Program-made: the position numbers and the translations under genes
Shown: piece after piece, positions 17,700 to 30,955 of the stretch
How positions within the stretch are numbered: the stretch's first letter is position 1
Layout: every line of letters begins with the position of its first letter
Notes under the pieces: generated by a model
Told to the model about the DNA's origin: nothing
Database searches by the model: none
The model's input: the letters and a program-made list of their open reading frames with translations, nothing else
DNA from: Glandiceps talaboti
Taxonomy: Eukaryota; Hemichordata; Enteropneusta; Spengelidae
Direction: 5' to 3'
DNA: 64,000 bases
Assembly (NCBI RefSeq): GCF_964340395.1
Contig: NC_135557.1
Span: 10,181,460 to 10,245,459, forward strand

Positions 17700-20037
17700 G
17701 TATGTATGTATGTATGTATGTATGTATGTATGTATGTATGTATGTATGTATGTATGTATGCATGTATGTATGCATGCATGCATGTATGCATGTATGCATG
17801 TATGTATGTATGTATGCATGTATGCATGTATCTATGTATGTATGTTTGTTTGTTTGTTTGTTTGTTTGTTTGTTTGTTTGTTTGTTTGTCTATATCTGAC
17901 AGTCTCAGCAAAGTTTACCTATGGCCTTCAAGTTGACACACTCGTTCAATAAACGGCTTCCAATCGAAACAACCAGGTTCATTATTTAGCCATCGCTTCA
18001 GAGCGTTTCTATTAGCTTCGACATAATCAGTAGCGATTATCTCCTTGAATTTGGTACATGATGAAATTAAGGAATAGATACAAGGTCCTGTGCCTATGTC
18101 AATCAGACGATCTCCAGAAACGACCTCTAGGGATTAATAATAAAAAAATAAGAGTAATTTTTACACAGCAACCCAACATTTCAACCATTTGATACCAGTT
18201 CCTCCTTCTATATTTCACAAGAATATTGTCATATCCGGTCCAACACCAATCGTAAGTATTAATTACAGGTTTCAAACAGGCGAGTGCTTTTTAATAAGGC
18301 GAAACGAATAATAATTGTGTATTTCCGATAACATGACGTCAAGAAACAGGGAAGGTAGGTCGGGATTTTATTTTATGTTATGTTATGTCGACCTAAAACA
18401 AAACGAAATTTCGGCCAGTATACCCCTTCTGTGATAGTTTTAATGAAATATATACATACGTCACTGGAGAAAAAACAGACGTGTTTGAAGGTCAAGAAGA
18501 CAAAGAGTTTCCTATCTTTTTTGTTTTAAATGTTTTTAAAAAAATGCTTAAGGTCGTTGACTTAACCTTAGGTCGGTCAGGTTATCGGCAACTCATTCTG
18601 CCTTACCAAAAGTATCAAAAAATATCAAATCTACCGAAAACTACTTAATTTTCTTGGGAAACGAAAAATTTGAACTGAATAACTCGTACCGAATGGCTAT
18701 ACAATAACTTGCGCGTGCGCTTTGAAGCAGCACAATATGTACTAAAACAACTATAGATATGCCAGCAGTGACATGCCGGGCATGACAAAAGACTATCTGT
18801 CGAATGAAAGTGTCACATGTTGTAGGAAGGGATTTCAAACAAAACGATTTAAAGATATTAAACTTACTAAAACAACATATATTTACAGAGGATTGTAAAT
18901 ACCATATCAACATCAGGTCATTATTATGCTAATCTGCTTTTGATTGCCAGGAATCACATGGTAGATATTGTCACTTTGTAACGGTCATCAATTATCTATT
19001 TACATCTACTACTTCGGTGCAACCTGTACTTGTATTTTTTACACTCGTTATATACTCGTTCTGTGTGTTTAAAGTTGTAATTAATATCGATTCCTTCGTA
19101 CACTGGCCTGCAACCCCCACCCCACGACAACCCCCGTCCTGCAAAAAGGTGTATTCTTTGTTTGACTATTATACGTTAGAAAATGTATTGTTTTAATTAA
19201 ATCAGTTAGGTATCTAACCGAACAGCTGTTACACACAGAAAGAACAAGCTCTTCACTGGCGTTGAAATTGACTTTGCACTATTCTGATGACACACGCTAA
19301 CCGATACCAGTACTTTCGTTCAATTTTATTCAGAACAGTTTTTACGAAACGAAAGAAGAAAATATTCGTCAGAAGGCATATGAATTACGAACAAAGTCCT
19401 TCATTTGCAAGTTGAGGGCGCGCTTCTACTTGCTAGAAAGCAACACTTTTACTGCTGAACAAAACAGGCTTAAAATTGATGGGAGTCTAATAAACTGTAC
19501 TACTGTAACCAAGACCAGCAGTAGAAGTGATTTGTGGCATACATATTCAAAACTTACCCACAATATTCTACTTACTAATAAAGCACAGCTGAATCACTAC
19601 TAAACAAAACTTGCTAGAAAACAGCCCTTTTACTGCAGAAGAACATAACAAGATTACATTGAAGGGAGTCTAATAAGCTATACAATTGTAAACAAAATCT
19701 CTCCTCATCGATCAATCACAATTATTACAGAAGTGTTTTTATATTATCTGGTGTGTAAAACAGCAACTTGAAATTGCCAAATAATCAACTTTGATAATTT
19801 AGATGTATATGTTTTATTCAATGTAAATGTTGTTTTGGCAGCCGGAGAAAGCTTCTATCGTTTTAGCTGTTATAACTTACCCTCGCGGAATATGCGATGC
19901 AGGTTTTCGTACAGGAATCGGTTAATATCGGGTTTTTCAGTAAAACCATCGGGTGAGCTGAAGTAGGTCTTGAGATAACTGTCTGGATCAAAGTACGTCT
20001 TGTAATCATCACCTGAAGAATAGAGAGTTGTTGCCAT
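16756..20037 (-). CDS. NNMT-like methyltransferase, copy B
   Basis: Exons 20037-19881, 18126-17919 and 17179-16756 on the minus strand join in the same phases as copy A and encode 262 residues. The protein has [22 protein letters not shown], the SAM motif [35 protein letters not shown] and FYMVGDKRF. The frame is intact and the splice sites match copy A. Changes relative to A are mostly in exon 3 (for example MEQF for MEQY, LESAT for LECAA). An in-frame ATG seven codons earlier (MKFFAMATT) exists only in this copy; the conserved start is preferred because the other copies lack the upstream ATG. The residue matching the NNMT nicotinamide-contact Asp is Ile, as in copy A. Confidence 0.88.
17238..17890. 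repeat. Intron 2 microsatellite block of copy B
   Basis: (CTGT)n, (CTAT)n, (TGTA)n, (TGCA)n and (TTTG)n tracts, the counterpart of 6678-7380. A 280-codon open frame crossing it is a repeat artefact. Confidence 0.97.
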
Positions 20038-20781
20038 GGCGAAGAACTTCATAGTCACTGGTATTCTGAGAATAACCTTATTTGATCAATGCCGCTCGCA
20101 AGTGTACATGGACTATGGGAACAGCGACACCAACGGTCAGAATATGGATGACTTTTTCATTTTCACATGAGGACATTAATACAAAGTTTTGTTCGTTATT
20201 AGCATGATTAGCTAACACGTTGCTCGATCAGCCGGTCTAGTGATAGATGTGCTTAAATGGTTACGCCCATACTCTAACCGTTGATGGCGCTCTTTACAAT
20301 AAAGAAACTTCAATGCAGACTAATTTGCATAATTAACATTATAATCAATGTAATTGCCTAGAAAATTGCTCAAATATATATATATATAAATTGGGAAAAA
20401 ATAATTGACTATTTAAATTTTGTTGAATTTTTAATGAGTTACAAACAAGAGCTTCTGTATGCTATTTCGCATTATTTTGTTCCAATTGAAGAACATACTA
20501 AAGTTGTTTTATCAATTAAAAATCAAAGTAAATACCAAATTCTCATCCATATGGTCACTTTTTAATGAGAAATCCTCTTTAAAAAATACATCAGCAAATA
20601 CCAACATGCCTAAAGCTAAATATAAACGATGAATTCAATGACAACAATTATGATTACCCGTATACATCTGCCATAAATGCGTATAGTACTGAAATGGGTG
20701 TCGACATACTGTAGGTTGAATAAAAGAAATACACATATATCCGAATAACCGTTGCCCGTAGTTGTATTCCAAAACAACTAC

Positions 20782-20938
20782 CTACATTGAATATGTGGTG
20801 TAAGCTTTCTTACAGGAATCTGTTAACTTCTGGATCATGGGGATAACCATCGGGTGAGTTATAGTAGAATTTGAGATAACTGGCTGGATCAAAATGCTTG
20901 TTGTAATACTCACCTGAAGAATACCCTGTTGCTGCCAT
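20782..20938 (-). pseudogene. Decayed additional first exon (1') upstream of copy B
   Basis: The equivalent of 11814-11970 in unit A (MAATGYSSGEYYNKHFDPAS...). The Tyr codon after VNRFL has become TAA (20810-20812), the last conserved Glu is changed, and the donor is GTAGTT. A transcript using this exon could not make the enzyme. Confidence 0.8.
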
Positions 20939-21236
20939 GTCGAAGAACTCCACAGTCCGGCTAGCGCTGGGGAAAAGAACAATAATGCTATCAGCAGACG
21001 GACTTTTGCAGAGCTGTATTGACAATACCCGCAGTGGTCCAGAGCGAAAGTACATTAACATATGCAAATGAAGGGGGTCCCAAGTGCATATTGGTTCGTT
21101 CTAAACTATGGTATACCATTAGTGTGTTTGTGTAAACAAATGTACATAATTTATGTTGATATGCGGACTTAAGGATATACTGTATATACGGATGTATTTT
21201 TATCCGTTGTTTAGGTTTTACATTTTGATGAACTGA

Positions 21237-21312
21237 TAGATAGATAGATAGGTAGGTAGGTAGGTAGGTAGGTAGGTAGGTAGGTAGGTAGGTAGGTAGG
21301 TAGGTAGGTAGG

Positions 21313-21383
<71 letters not shown>

Positions 21384-21480
21384 GTAGATAGGTAGGTAGG
21401 TAGGTAGGTAGGTAGGTAGGTAGGTAGGTAGGTAGGTAGGTAGGTAGGTAGGTAGGTAGGTAGGTAGGTAGGTAGGTAGG

Positions 21481-21530
<50 letters not shown>
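21237..21530. repeat. (GATA)n/(GGTA)n microsatellite
   Basis: About 290 bp of alternating GATA and GGTA tracts directly before a copy of dispersed repeat X. Confidence 0.97.
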
Positions 21531-21750
21531 TGTTTTGTTAAAAAGTGTGGTTTTTACTAAGTAACATATCAATACACCATTTTGTATTACACATTTGCAT
21601 AAAAAGGTGTTGGCCGGCATGAATAAATAAACAGTCACATGGCCAGGAGTGGCATAATATTTATCTTACAATTATAGATTGGAAACGGGGTCGAATTCTA
21701 CTGAACATTTGAAGTAATAACCTGTTAAAACATGTCTCTGATATAAAAAG
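21530..21750 (+). repeat. Dispersed repeat family X, copy 1
   Basis: Shared ordered motifs: AAAGTGTGGTTTTTACTAA, ACATATCAATA, TTTGCATAAAAAGGTGTTGG, ACATGGCCAGGAGTGGCATA, GGGGTCGAATTCTACTGAA and ATGTTAAAACATGTC. Further copies start near 22115, 22972, 30575 and 38925. At least four of the five begin next to a GATA tract. Confidence 0.75.
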
Positions 21751-21754
21751 TAAA

Positions 21755-21870
21755 AACAGACTTTTTTACCTTTCGTAAGGAAGGTTTTATATTAGGGTTG
21801 AAAAGTCTGTGTGTGTCTGTATCTACATTTTCTTAAAAAACGACTGGCTCAATTCAAACGTATTTCTATT
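21755..21870 (+). repeat. Dispersed repeat family Y, short copy 2
   Basis: TTTTTTACCTTTCGTAAGG through GGCTCAATTCAAACG, nearly identical to the copy at 15585. It belongs to the duplicated unit. Confidence 0.75.
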
Positions 21871-22114
21871 CTTTACTAGTTATTATTGTACGCTTTCCAT
21901 TTTCCTAATTATTTATATAATTTTATAGTGGCAAATATTGTCAATTTGTAAGTGTATATTCACATGTCATTATAATAAAGAACTTTTTTCTTCTTCTACT
22001 TTTCGTGTTCAGTACACTCCAGTTTATGTATGCATGTACACATTGATCGCCAGATCCTGTCAGGTGTTGCTTGACCACACTGATATGCTAATGTGTAAAA
22101 CTCAACACCTCGAT

Positions 22115-22740
22115 TGATATGTTGATTTGTAAACCCATACTCCTTTCGTTATAAAGTGTGAGTTTTACTAATTAACATATCAACAGGCCGTTGTGTGTTA
22201 TACATTTGCATAAAAAAGGTGCATCGTCGTAAACCACGGCCTCTTTTACGACACCGTCCAAGACGCGCAGTGTCGTGGAAGAAATAACAGCTCTGGTTTG
22301 CGAGAATGAAAATGTGTTGGTTGTCAGGAATAAATACATAGTAACATGGTCAGGAGGTGGTATAATATTTATTTTACAATTATAGATGAGAAACGGGGTC
22401 GAATTCTACTGAATATTGGAAGTAATAGCATGTTAAAACATGTCCCTCATATAAAAGTTAGAACAGACGCTTCAAGCTATGAGTCATTTTACAGTACAAT
22501 ACATTTTTTTCAGCATTTGAAAATTGAAAATCGTCGATATCAATACGTCGTGATGATATGTTCAATAACGAAAATAATAACAGTTGAAATATATATCTAT
22601 CAAACAACAATACGGGGCCAATGTCAAGTAGAGCGCCATCCAAACATTTATATAAACACATATGGTAGAGTAGGTTATCTTTTGTGTAAATGTTTTAGTT
22701 CAAATGTTTCTGACAATACATTTTCAGGTTTGCTAAACAC
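22115..22740 (+). repeat. Dispersed repeat family X, copy 2 (longest)
   Basis: Same motifs as copy 1 plus a longer 3' part (TTTTTTTCAGCATTTGAAAA, CGTCGTGATGATATGTTCAA, CGGGGCCAATGTCAAGTAGA). The segment 22210-22280 (GTCGTAAACCACGGCC...) also resembles, in inverse orientation, 63180-63230. Confidence 0.7.
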
Positions 22741-22744
22741 GTTC

Positions 22745-22925
<181 letters not shown>

Positions 22926-22971
22926 GGGGTAGATAGATGAATGGATAGATAGATAGATATATAGATAGATA

Positions 22972-23290
22972 GATGTTGTTTTTTATACCCATACTTCTTT
23001 CGTTGAAAGGTGTGGTGTTTACTAATTAACATATCAATAGACCATTCTGTATTACAAATTTGCATAAATAAGGTGCTGGCTCATATGGCCAGGAGTGACA
23101 TGATATTTATCTTACAATTTATTCAGATTAGACTTTTGGTCAAATTCTACTGAATATTGGAAGTAAGAACATGTTAAAACATGTCCCTGGAATAAAAGGT
23201 AAAACGGACTATAAGGTATGGGTCAATTCTACTGTATGTATATATCAACAATTGAAGAATAAAATCGACATGATCTTACATGACATATCT
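22972..23290 (+). repeat. Dispersed repeat family X, copy 3
   Basis: Follows a GATA tract at 22931-22971. Contains TTTCGTTGAAAGGTGTGGTG, ATATCAATAGACCATTCTGT and ATGTTAAAACATGTCCCTGG. Confidence 0.7.
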
Positions 23291-23309
23291 TAAAATATCC
23301 AAAAATAAA

Positions 23310-23550
23310 ACAATGAATGAATGAATGAATGAATGAATGAATGAATGAATGAATGAATGAATGAATTGATTAATTAATTAATTAATTAATGAAGGAGTGG
23401 GTGGGTGGATGAATGAATGAAGGAAAGAAGGAATGAACGAACCAACGAACGAACGAACAAACGAACGAACGACTGACTGACTGACTGACTGACTGACTGA
23501 CTGACTGAATGAATGAATGAATGAATGAATGAATGAATGAATGAATGATT
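23310..23550. repeat. (GAAT)n / (GACT)n microsatellite
   Basis: GAAT, TTAA, GAAC and GACT tracts downstream of copy C. A GAAT tract lies at the matching place downstream of copies D (31437-31620) and E (40079-40118). Confidence 0.95.
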
Positions 23551-24110
23551 GAAAACATTTATCTGTGAAATGTATACCCTAACTAAACAAATATCACATT
23601 TGACACAGAAAACAACGACGTATTATGTTTCATAATATTACCTTTATTTGATAAGGAACACTTCAACGCTACAATAATCCAAACTGGAATTCAAAAAATG
23701 TGCATTACTTCGGTACAGTTTGCTTTAAAGATACACAATCTGAATGCATACATCTTGTGGCATAAATCGTGCTGCAAATTCAAAAAGTACCCACAGTTTT
23801 CTACCTACTGAAGCACAGCTGAGTCATCACTAAAATAAAACCCTTGCATTTCCCTTAACCAAAAGATGAAGCAGGTATGAAGATGGAACTTATGAACGAT
23901 CGTATGGTGAGATTTTCATATGTATGGAAGTGTCGATGAAATTCTTAATATGCAATCAACTGTTCTAACAATGTCTGAAGACAATTGTGATGTCATACAA
24001 GAACATTATACTAGAATCGTGTAATCAAGGTGTCGTGTAAGCATTTTCACTTGAGAGTTTATTAACTCTGCTTGTGCCGTTTTAACGACCATTTCAATAA
24101 TGCTACCCAT

Positions 24111-24702
24111 TTATTTCTTTTTAGCTACGTTGACCATAGTATAATCATAATAGTAGATAGATTTTTCCACACCGCTGACATCACGTTCTCTGAAATTACA
24201 TTTCACATCAACGAATCCTGCTTGCTCCAAGGCAGATTTCATAAACTCTTCGTCGGCGAAAAAACCACGAAAGCGCTTATCACCCACTTTGTAAACTCTC
24301 AGAGGTTGCCCTGTCTGTACGAACAAACCACCTGATTTCAAAAGAGACGCCACGTTCTTCAGACACTTGACGTATTCTTCCTTTGAACTGACGGTACATT
24401 CAAGACAAAGATTCGTGGTGACACAGTCACACTGTTCCATTACTGGTCCAGTGCCAATTGGGTTTGGTCGGAGTACATCACAATATATCACATCTTTGAC
24501 TGTTTCACGAATTTTCTGCTCTCGTTCTTCAATGTTCCTGGGGAATAAATTGTAGACGAAAATGCACAATAATCAGATACCATTCATGATAGTATTAGTT
24601 TTGTATTAGTTCAGCAAAGCACAATACGAGTGATCGAGTATTGACAAAACTCTTAGGTCAATAAGAGTGAGTGAGTGAGTGAGTGAGTGAGTGAGTGAGT
24701 GA

Positions 24703-24736
<34 letters not shown>

Positions 24737-25247
24737 ATGTATGTATGTATGTATGTATGTATGTATGTTCATTTTGTATGTGTGTATTGATGGATGGATG
24801 GATGGATGGATGGAAGGCATGAGATAGTGGTCTGATATATTATGAATGTTATAAGTTACAGATATCCATGCAAATCGTCGAATAGCGTGTTTATATATGC
24901 AACCGTATGGTATTAACCTTCTGTACACTTCAGAATTCACACAAATTATTCCCGCTTTGTACTTGAATAAACAGAGGGACAATTGAACAATTCACATTTC
25001 ACTTATTGACTAGATAATTAGGTGACTAGATAAATCACCTAATCAGCGGGTCTCTAAATCCTTGCCTATGAAAGAAACATCTCTATTAACACTGTTCACA
25101 TCAAAGAAGACAGCTCCACAATTTAGAATATATACACACACACGCACACGCACACGCACACATGCGCGTATACGCACGCATACATACATACATACATACA
25201 TACATACATACATACATACATGCATGTATGCATACATGAGGTTAGTC

Positions 25248-25281
<34 letters not shown>

Positions 25282-26324
25282 ATCTCAGAAAAGTTTACCT
25301 ATGGCCTTCAAGTTGACACACTCGCTCGATAAACGGTTTCCAATCGAAACAACCAGGTTCATTATTTAGCCATCGCTTTAGAGCGTTTCTATTAGCTTCG
25401 ACATAATCAGTAGCGATTATCTCCTTGAATTTGGTACATGATGAAATTAAGGAATAGATACAAGGTCCAGTGCCTATGTCAATCAGACGATCGCCAGAAA
25501 CGCCCTCTAAGGATTAAGAGGTAAAAATTATTAGTGTTGAAATATCAACCAAAACATTCAAACCATTTGATGTACCACTTCATGTAGTACAGTCGTCTTT
25601 TAATATGGATGACCCGTATGAACTGTCATTTGACTGTTGGCACAAACAAATAACCCCGAAACACGAGCTTACGAATCGGCCAACTGCTCTTTAACTCTGT
25701 TGGAGTTCACATAGGTCTATTCTTTGTCTGTACTCCTATGACAAAAATGCTAAAATGCTATCGTTTCATTTTGGGAAGAAATAATTTACAATTTTTTTTT
25801 TAATTCCTTCAATTTTTAATGAGTTGCAAAAATAAGCTCGTTTCATATTATTTGTTCAGGTAGAAAAACACACTAAAGTTGTTTTATCAATTTAAAATAA
25901 AAAGTAAATACCAAATTCTCATCCATATGGCCACCTTTTAACGAGAAATCCTCTAAAAAAATACATCAGCAAATACCAACATGCCTAAAGCTAAATATAA
26001 CTACAATGAAAATATGAATTCAGTGACAACAATTATGACTACCCGTATACATATGCCATAAATGCGTACAGTACTGAAATGGGTGTCGACATATTGTATG
26101 TTGAATAAAAGAAACACACACATATCCTAATAACCGTCGCCTGTAATAATGTTCCAAAACAACATACCTTCATTAAATATGTTGTGTAAGCTTTCATACA
26201 GGAATCTGTTAACTTCTGGATCGTGGGGATAACCATCGGGTGAGTTATAGTAGAGTTTCAGATAACTGTCTGGATCAAAATGCTTGTCGTAATCATCACC
26301 AGAAGAATACACAGTAGATGCCAT
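24111..26324 (-). CDS. NNMT-like methyltransferase, copy C
   Basis: Exons 26324-26168, 25506-25299 and 24537-24111 on the minus strand join in phases 1 and 2 and encode 263 residues. Start MASTVYSSGDDYDKHF, then DPDSYLKLYYNSPDGYP, NRFLYESLHNIFNE, SAM motif [53 protein letters not shown] and a terminal AKKK. Compared with A and B it belongs to a second subfamily (RERDVSGVEKSIYYYDYT near the C-terminus). Thr replaces the nicotinamide-contact Asp of NNMT. It is the most compact copy: intron 1 is about 660 bp and intron 2 about 760 bp. Splice donors are GTATGT and GTAAAC. Confidence 0.88.
24664..25280. repeat. Intron 2 microsatellites of copy C
   Basis: (GAGT)n, (GT)n, (ATGT)n and (GGAT)n at 24664-24818, then (AC)n, (ATAC)n and (CTGT)n at 25134-25280, separated by ordinary sequence. 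All lie inside intron 2. Confidence 0.95.
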
Positions 26325-26795
26325 GTCGAAGAACTCCACAGTCCGACTAGCCCTGAAGCAAAGACCAATAATGCTATCGGCAAACAGACTTTTGTAGAGC
26401 TGTATCGACTATACATGCAGTGATCCAATCAGAGCCAAAGTACATTAACATATGCAAATGAAGGAGAGTAATTCGATGCCTTAACGATGACTGCCATCAC
26501 TGTATACACAGTAAGTATGTGATGTAGATACAGGTAGTCCCTAATTATCCCCAGTGCATATTGGTTCGATCTAAACTCTTGGTGTTTGTGTAAACAGAAG
26601 TGCATAAATAATGATATGCTAATTTAAGAATAAACTGTATATGTTAATGTATTTTTATCACATGTTCGTTTTTAGATTTTGATAAACTGATCACGTTTGA
26701 GAGCCATGAAAATTCACTTGCTCCCGACATATGTAGTGAAATTCAAGAACTGCCTGTTGTTTAATCTTTATTGGTCTTATAGATCCATCTCTTAC

Positions 26796-26920
26796 CTGCA
26801 CTGAATAAGTGATGTACATTTCCATAGAGGAATTTATTAATACATATCATACCCCTTTGGAATATCATCGTGTGTGTTGGAATACAAGTTATCATTTAAA
26901 GAATGGAACATTTTTCGATG
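26796..26920 (-). pseudogene. Relic first exon upstream of copy C
   Basis: Minus-strand reading gives NDNLYSNTHDDIPKGYDMY, then (shifted frame) INKFLYGNVHHLFSA followed by a perfect GTAAGA donor in phase 1. This matches LKLYYNSPDGYPHDPEVNRFLYESLHHIFNE of the functional first exons in order and length. Stops and a frameshift show it is dead. Equivalent relics sit upstream of D and E. Confidence 0.7.
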
Positions 26921-26999
26921 TCGTTATTTATGCTACAAAAAGTGTTGTGCATGTTTATTAAAACAACATTGCCAATTATTACTGACAAACTGTTGAATA

Positions 27000-28330
27000 T
27001 GAATGCAGGCTTAAAGAGGAAAGCCACTATAGGAAATAGAGACATTTTCATAGGGTTGTGGAGAGATATTTAATGATTTTACATTACAAACAATTACATT
27101 ACCAACAATTACTTGCGATGTCAACGAAACATCAAGTTCATCTTAAGCCTTTATAGGGTGTCTTTGCTTTTGACCAGTGCATCATGGGAGTCAGCAGAAT
27201 AATTATTCATAACTTAACCAACAGTACTCATAACTCCTAAGTGATTATCCCCTTCAGTGTAAAACATCCCTAAGGAATATTCACTGTCTCATAAGCAAAA
27301 CAACAAGTTAACTTACAAAATAATCCATCCTGATCGTTTAGATGTTATGTATGGTCTTACTGGCGAAGGCTTCCTCTTTCAGCTATGAGTACTTTCATCA
27401 TAATGACACCAGGATTACAATGCAAGCCTCCTACTTAATTAATGTGTAACATTGTATAATAAAAGGGCACCACCAACGACCAGATCATTGGTATATGGAC
27501 TATTCCATTTTACAACGGGACATTACCGCAAGTTTTATCTTTATGCCAATTATGCTAATGTCACGATACCAGGGGGTTTAGTACATACTGACGAAGGAAA
27601 TTATCTTTGCCAACAGAACACAGTCAGTTCAAATTGTTTGCATCGTTAACCTCGCATTTGCTCATTCCTAAAATTGCAATAAGTGACTAATATCATACTC
27701 GTCAAACATCGAAAATAATTGTTTTCTACATTGGTATATTCAGACTGAAAGACTCCATCTAACACTATAAGCATGACACGCGGTCGTTCTGCCACCAAAT
27801 TGCGCGTACCTTGCTTCAGTGTTAAACGGTATTTTCAGGCTTGCCAAATACTCCTACCTTTTGCACATATTTGCATATTACGACAATGGGGTCGTGCTGT
27901 CATAGTTGATGGGCTTGATAAATGCATCATCTTCATCCAACATTCGTACACGCATGCGTCGATTAAAACAGTAACTGTTCTTAAACTCCAAAAAATGTGA
28001 ACACACTAAAATAACATATGCTATGTCAGAAGATTGGATCTAGGTCCCAGCGTCTCAATAATGACAGTGTAATTATAATAAACTAATTTCCGTCGCAACT
28101 CTTTAGTTATATTGTATGATTTAAAATGAATAAACACATATCTGATATCAATCAGGCTGTTTTGTTATGCATGCTATCAAATTACAGTACATTCCAGCAA
28201 AACATCAAGCTCTTTTTGTAGGGGAAAGAAACTTATTAACTGTATGCAGTGTTATATTCCAAACATGCGATAATGCTCGTCTGTTTATGCCATTACATGG
28301 CCAAATCGTGGGTATTTCTATGTCCAGACT
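27000..28330. other. Non-coding flank shared by units C and D
   Basis: No gene recognised. Much of 26500-28250 is homologous to 34280-35830 upstream of copy D (for example GCAGGCTTAAAGAG, then GGGTGTCTTTGCTTT and CAGTGCATCATGGGAGT), showing that whole units, not only exons, were duplicated. Confidence 0.6.
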
Positions 28331-28386
28331 ATGAGTGATGTATTGCTCAAGCAGTAATCTTTTTTTTTCATTGTTTCAATTTCTAG

Positions 28387-28497
28387 CCTGCACCATAGAG
28401 TGGAACAAGTTCCATTGCGACAAAGATGTTTGTATTCACAATGACTCGGTATGTAACAAAGACAATTGCGCCGATATAAGTGATGAACTACATTGTA
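28387..28497 (+). CDS. Orphan LDL-receptor class A domain exon
   Basis: A 111-nt exon in phase 1-1 between a TTTCTAG acceptor and a GTAATA donor. It encodes one LDLa module: CTIEWNKFHCDKDVCIH, then the Ca-binding acidic end NCADISDELHC, with all six cysteines and the D-x-S-D-E signature. Phase-1 symmetric exons are typical of shuffled extracellular modules. It lies on the plus strand inside the methyltransferase array, in a segment (about 28250-29530) absent from unit D. No neighbouring exon was recognised. It may be one exon of a gene with distant exons or a stranded module. Confidence 0.6.
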
Positions 28498-29234
28498 GTA
28501 ATATAACTAATTACACATTTGATTATCGTCTGCTAATAAAAGATATAAAAGTGGCCATATTAATGAGAAGTGGGTATTCATTTTTATCAAAATATGTGAA
28601 ACAACACAACGTCATCACCGCATTCTGTAGATGAGCAAGCAGACATGTTTCGAACAAGTAACTTGAATGTCCTCCCTCAGTGTCTAATGGAGGGAGTTCA
28701 GACAGAATGATTCAAACTTGCTGTTGAGTAACCTGTTTAATACTGTTGAGTATGAAAAGGCTAGTTTCAATATTAGGTACTTTCAGGTGTGAAAATATCC
28801 TTTCACTGTAGATCACTGTAGGTTTGGAACATCATACTTTCCTACATTGGCATGAAGTGACTGATTGTTGACTTTGGTGTACATAGCCTCCAATAAAAAT
28901 AAACAGGTTGGTGTCTTCAACTCGTGTTATAGTAAATATCTAAACAGTATAAATGTTAAGAGACTTTAGTTGCTGTACGGCGTACAGGAAATGACTTGTT
29001 AACAAACTAGGAAAAAGTCAAGAAAGAATTTCTATTTTTTACCAAATGCAAGTAACCAAACTATGTAGAAATGATAATGTTTCAATAAATGGTAAACTCA
29101 CAAACAGAATGTGATATACTGATTGCATGTGTTTTCAAATCACATCCTATACGTACATCCATTACCATAACTTTTGACACATTTCTTGTCACTTTCAAAT
29201 TAGTTTAAAATGTACTAACAAAGACATGTTTAAT

Positions 29235-29237
29235 ATG

Positions 29238-29274
<37 letters not shown>

Positions 29275-29321
29275 GATGATGATGATGATCATGATGATGA
29301 TCATGATGATGATGATGATGA

Positions 29322-29361
<40 letters not shown>
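29235..29361. repeat. (GTT)n(GAT)n(GTT)n trinucleotide repeat
   Basis: Symmetric arrangement: GTT tract, GAT tract with GATCAT interruptions, then a GTT tract. Confidence 0.95.
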
Positions 29362-29363
<2 letters not shown>

Positions 29364-29549
29364 GCATTGTGTAAATCACCGTAAAGTCATGTTCATCGTG
29401 AAAAACATTTTAAAATAAATACACATCTGGCAGCCAACAATATATTAATTTTAAATCGTTATGCCAATAATTAGACATTGTACATATCAATTAAAAGTCT
29501 ATTTCATTTCTAGGTAGTGTAATAATACAATTTGAATTTGTGATTCATC

Positions 29550-30040
29550 GTGGCACATATTTTTGGATGCGGACCCCACAATCGATATGGATCGCCAGCC
29601 TTCCTTAATCGCTACCCAAACCAAACCAAACATGAGTTGTAACACACAAGAACGGACAGATCAATATCATTTCAAATGCTCGTAAATCATCTCAGAAATT
29701 TATTTTTCTAAACCATATATCTACATGTCATAGAGTTCATCATTTATTGACACACAGACATACAAAACACGGTCCCATCGAAATGACGTCCTTCCAATGC
29801 AATAGCGTACCCAGGGGCGGACGGTGGGGGTGTAGTGCATGATGGGGAAACAATCAACTGTGATCGGTCATTACGCTCTGAGCCTGCATTGTGTAAACTT
29901 CGATCACGTAGTACGTTTATACTACAATGGTGGCTGTTCATCTAGTCTTTTCAAAACGTGTATGTGTCATGCATGACATGATGGTGGCGCTCATAATGAG
30001 AAATGTTTTCAACTGGTTATGTGTGAATATACAGAAGCAA

Positions 30041-30050
<10 letters not shown>
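29550..30050. repeat. Segment duplicated at 37825-38300
   Basis: CCTACCCAAACCAAACCAAAC-type block, GAGTTGTAACA, TTTCAAGTGCTCGTAAATC and CAATGGTGGCTGTTCATC occur in the same order at both places. It marks the left part of the block that carries the tRNA-Ser genes and copies D and E. Confidence 0.75.
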
Positions 30051-30553
<503 letters not shown>

Positions 30554-30574
30554 TAATTATACAGATAAATAGAT

Positions 30575-30860
30575 ATGTTGTTTTGTAAACCCATGCTACT
30601 TTCCTTGAAAAGTGTGGTTTTTACTATTTCATTTATAATTTATTCAGATTAGAAATGGGGTCGAATTCTACTGCATATTGGAAGTAACAACATGTTAAAA
30701 CATGTCTCGGGAATATAAGGTAAAACAGACGTTCAACTGTAGAATTTATATCAGCATTTCAAGAATGAAATTGTCGGCATGTATCACGATGATATATGTT
30801 GAATGATGAAAAAAAAAACCTCAGTTGAAATATTGTCTTTCGAACAGCAATACAGTTATA
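30575..30860 (+). repeat. Dispersed repeat family X, copy 4
   Basis: Contains AAAGTGTGGTTTTTACTA, ATGGGGTCGAATTCTACTG and ATGTTAAAACATGTCTCGGG, and leads into the tRNA-Ser flank as copy 5 does. Confidence 0.7.
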
Positions 30861-30955
30861 AAGTCATGTATCGTCCTTTCTTGCCCTTTATCTAAAGTTT
30901 GTTTTCCCCACATGTCTGTGATAATGATTTTTTTTTTGCTTACGAAAAGTATTGA

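Larger units (their letters stand above)
16037..21870. repeat. Tandem segmental duplication, unit B
   Basis: Counterpart of unit A, starting at AACTATCAAGATCAGTGAGC and collinear with it through all methyltransferase exons. It lacks the Penelope-like and TTA-flanked DNA transposon insertions and preserves both empty sites. The exon 3 proteins of A and B differ at about 8 of 126 positions, so the duplication is fairly recent. Confidence 0.85.

Noticed and set aside
24072-24335. Plus-strand frames opposite exon 3 of copies C, D and E
   Set aside because: Shadows of the methyltransferase exon on the other strand. They persist only because the exon itself is conserved.
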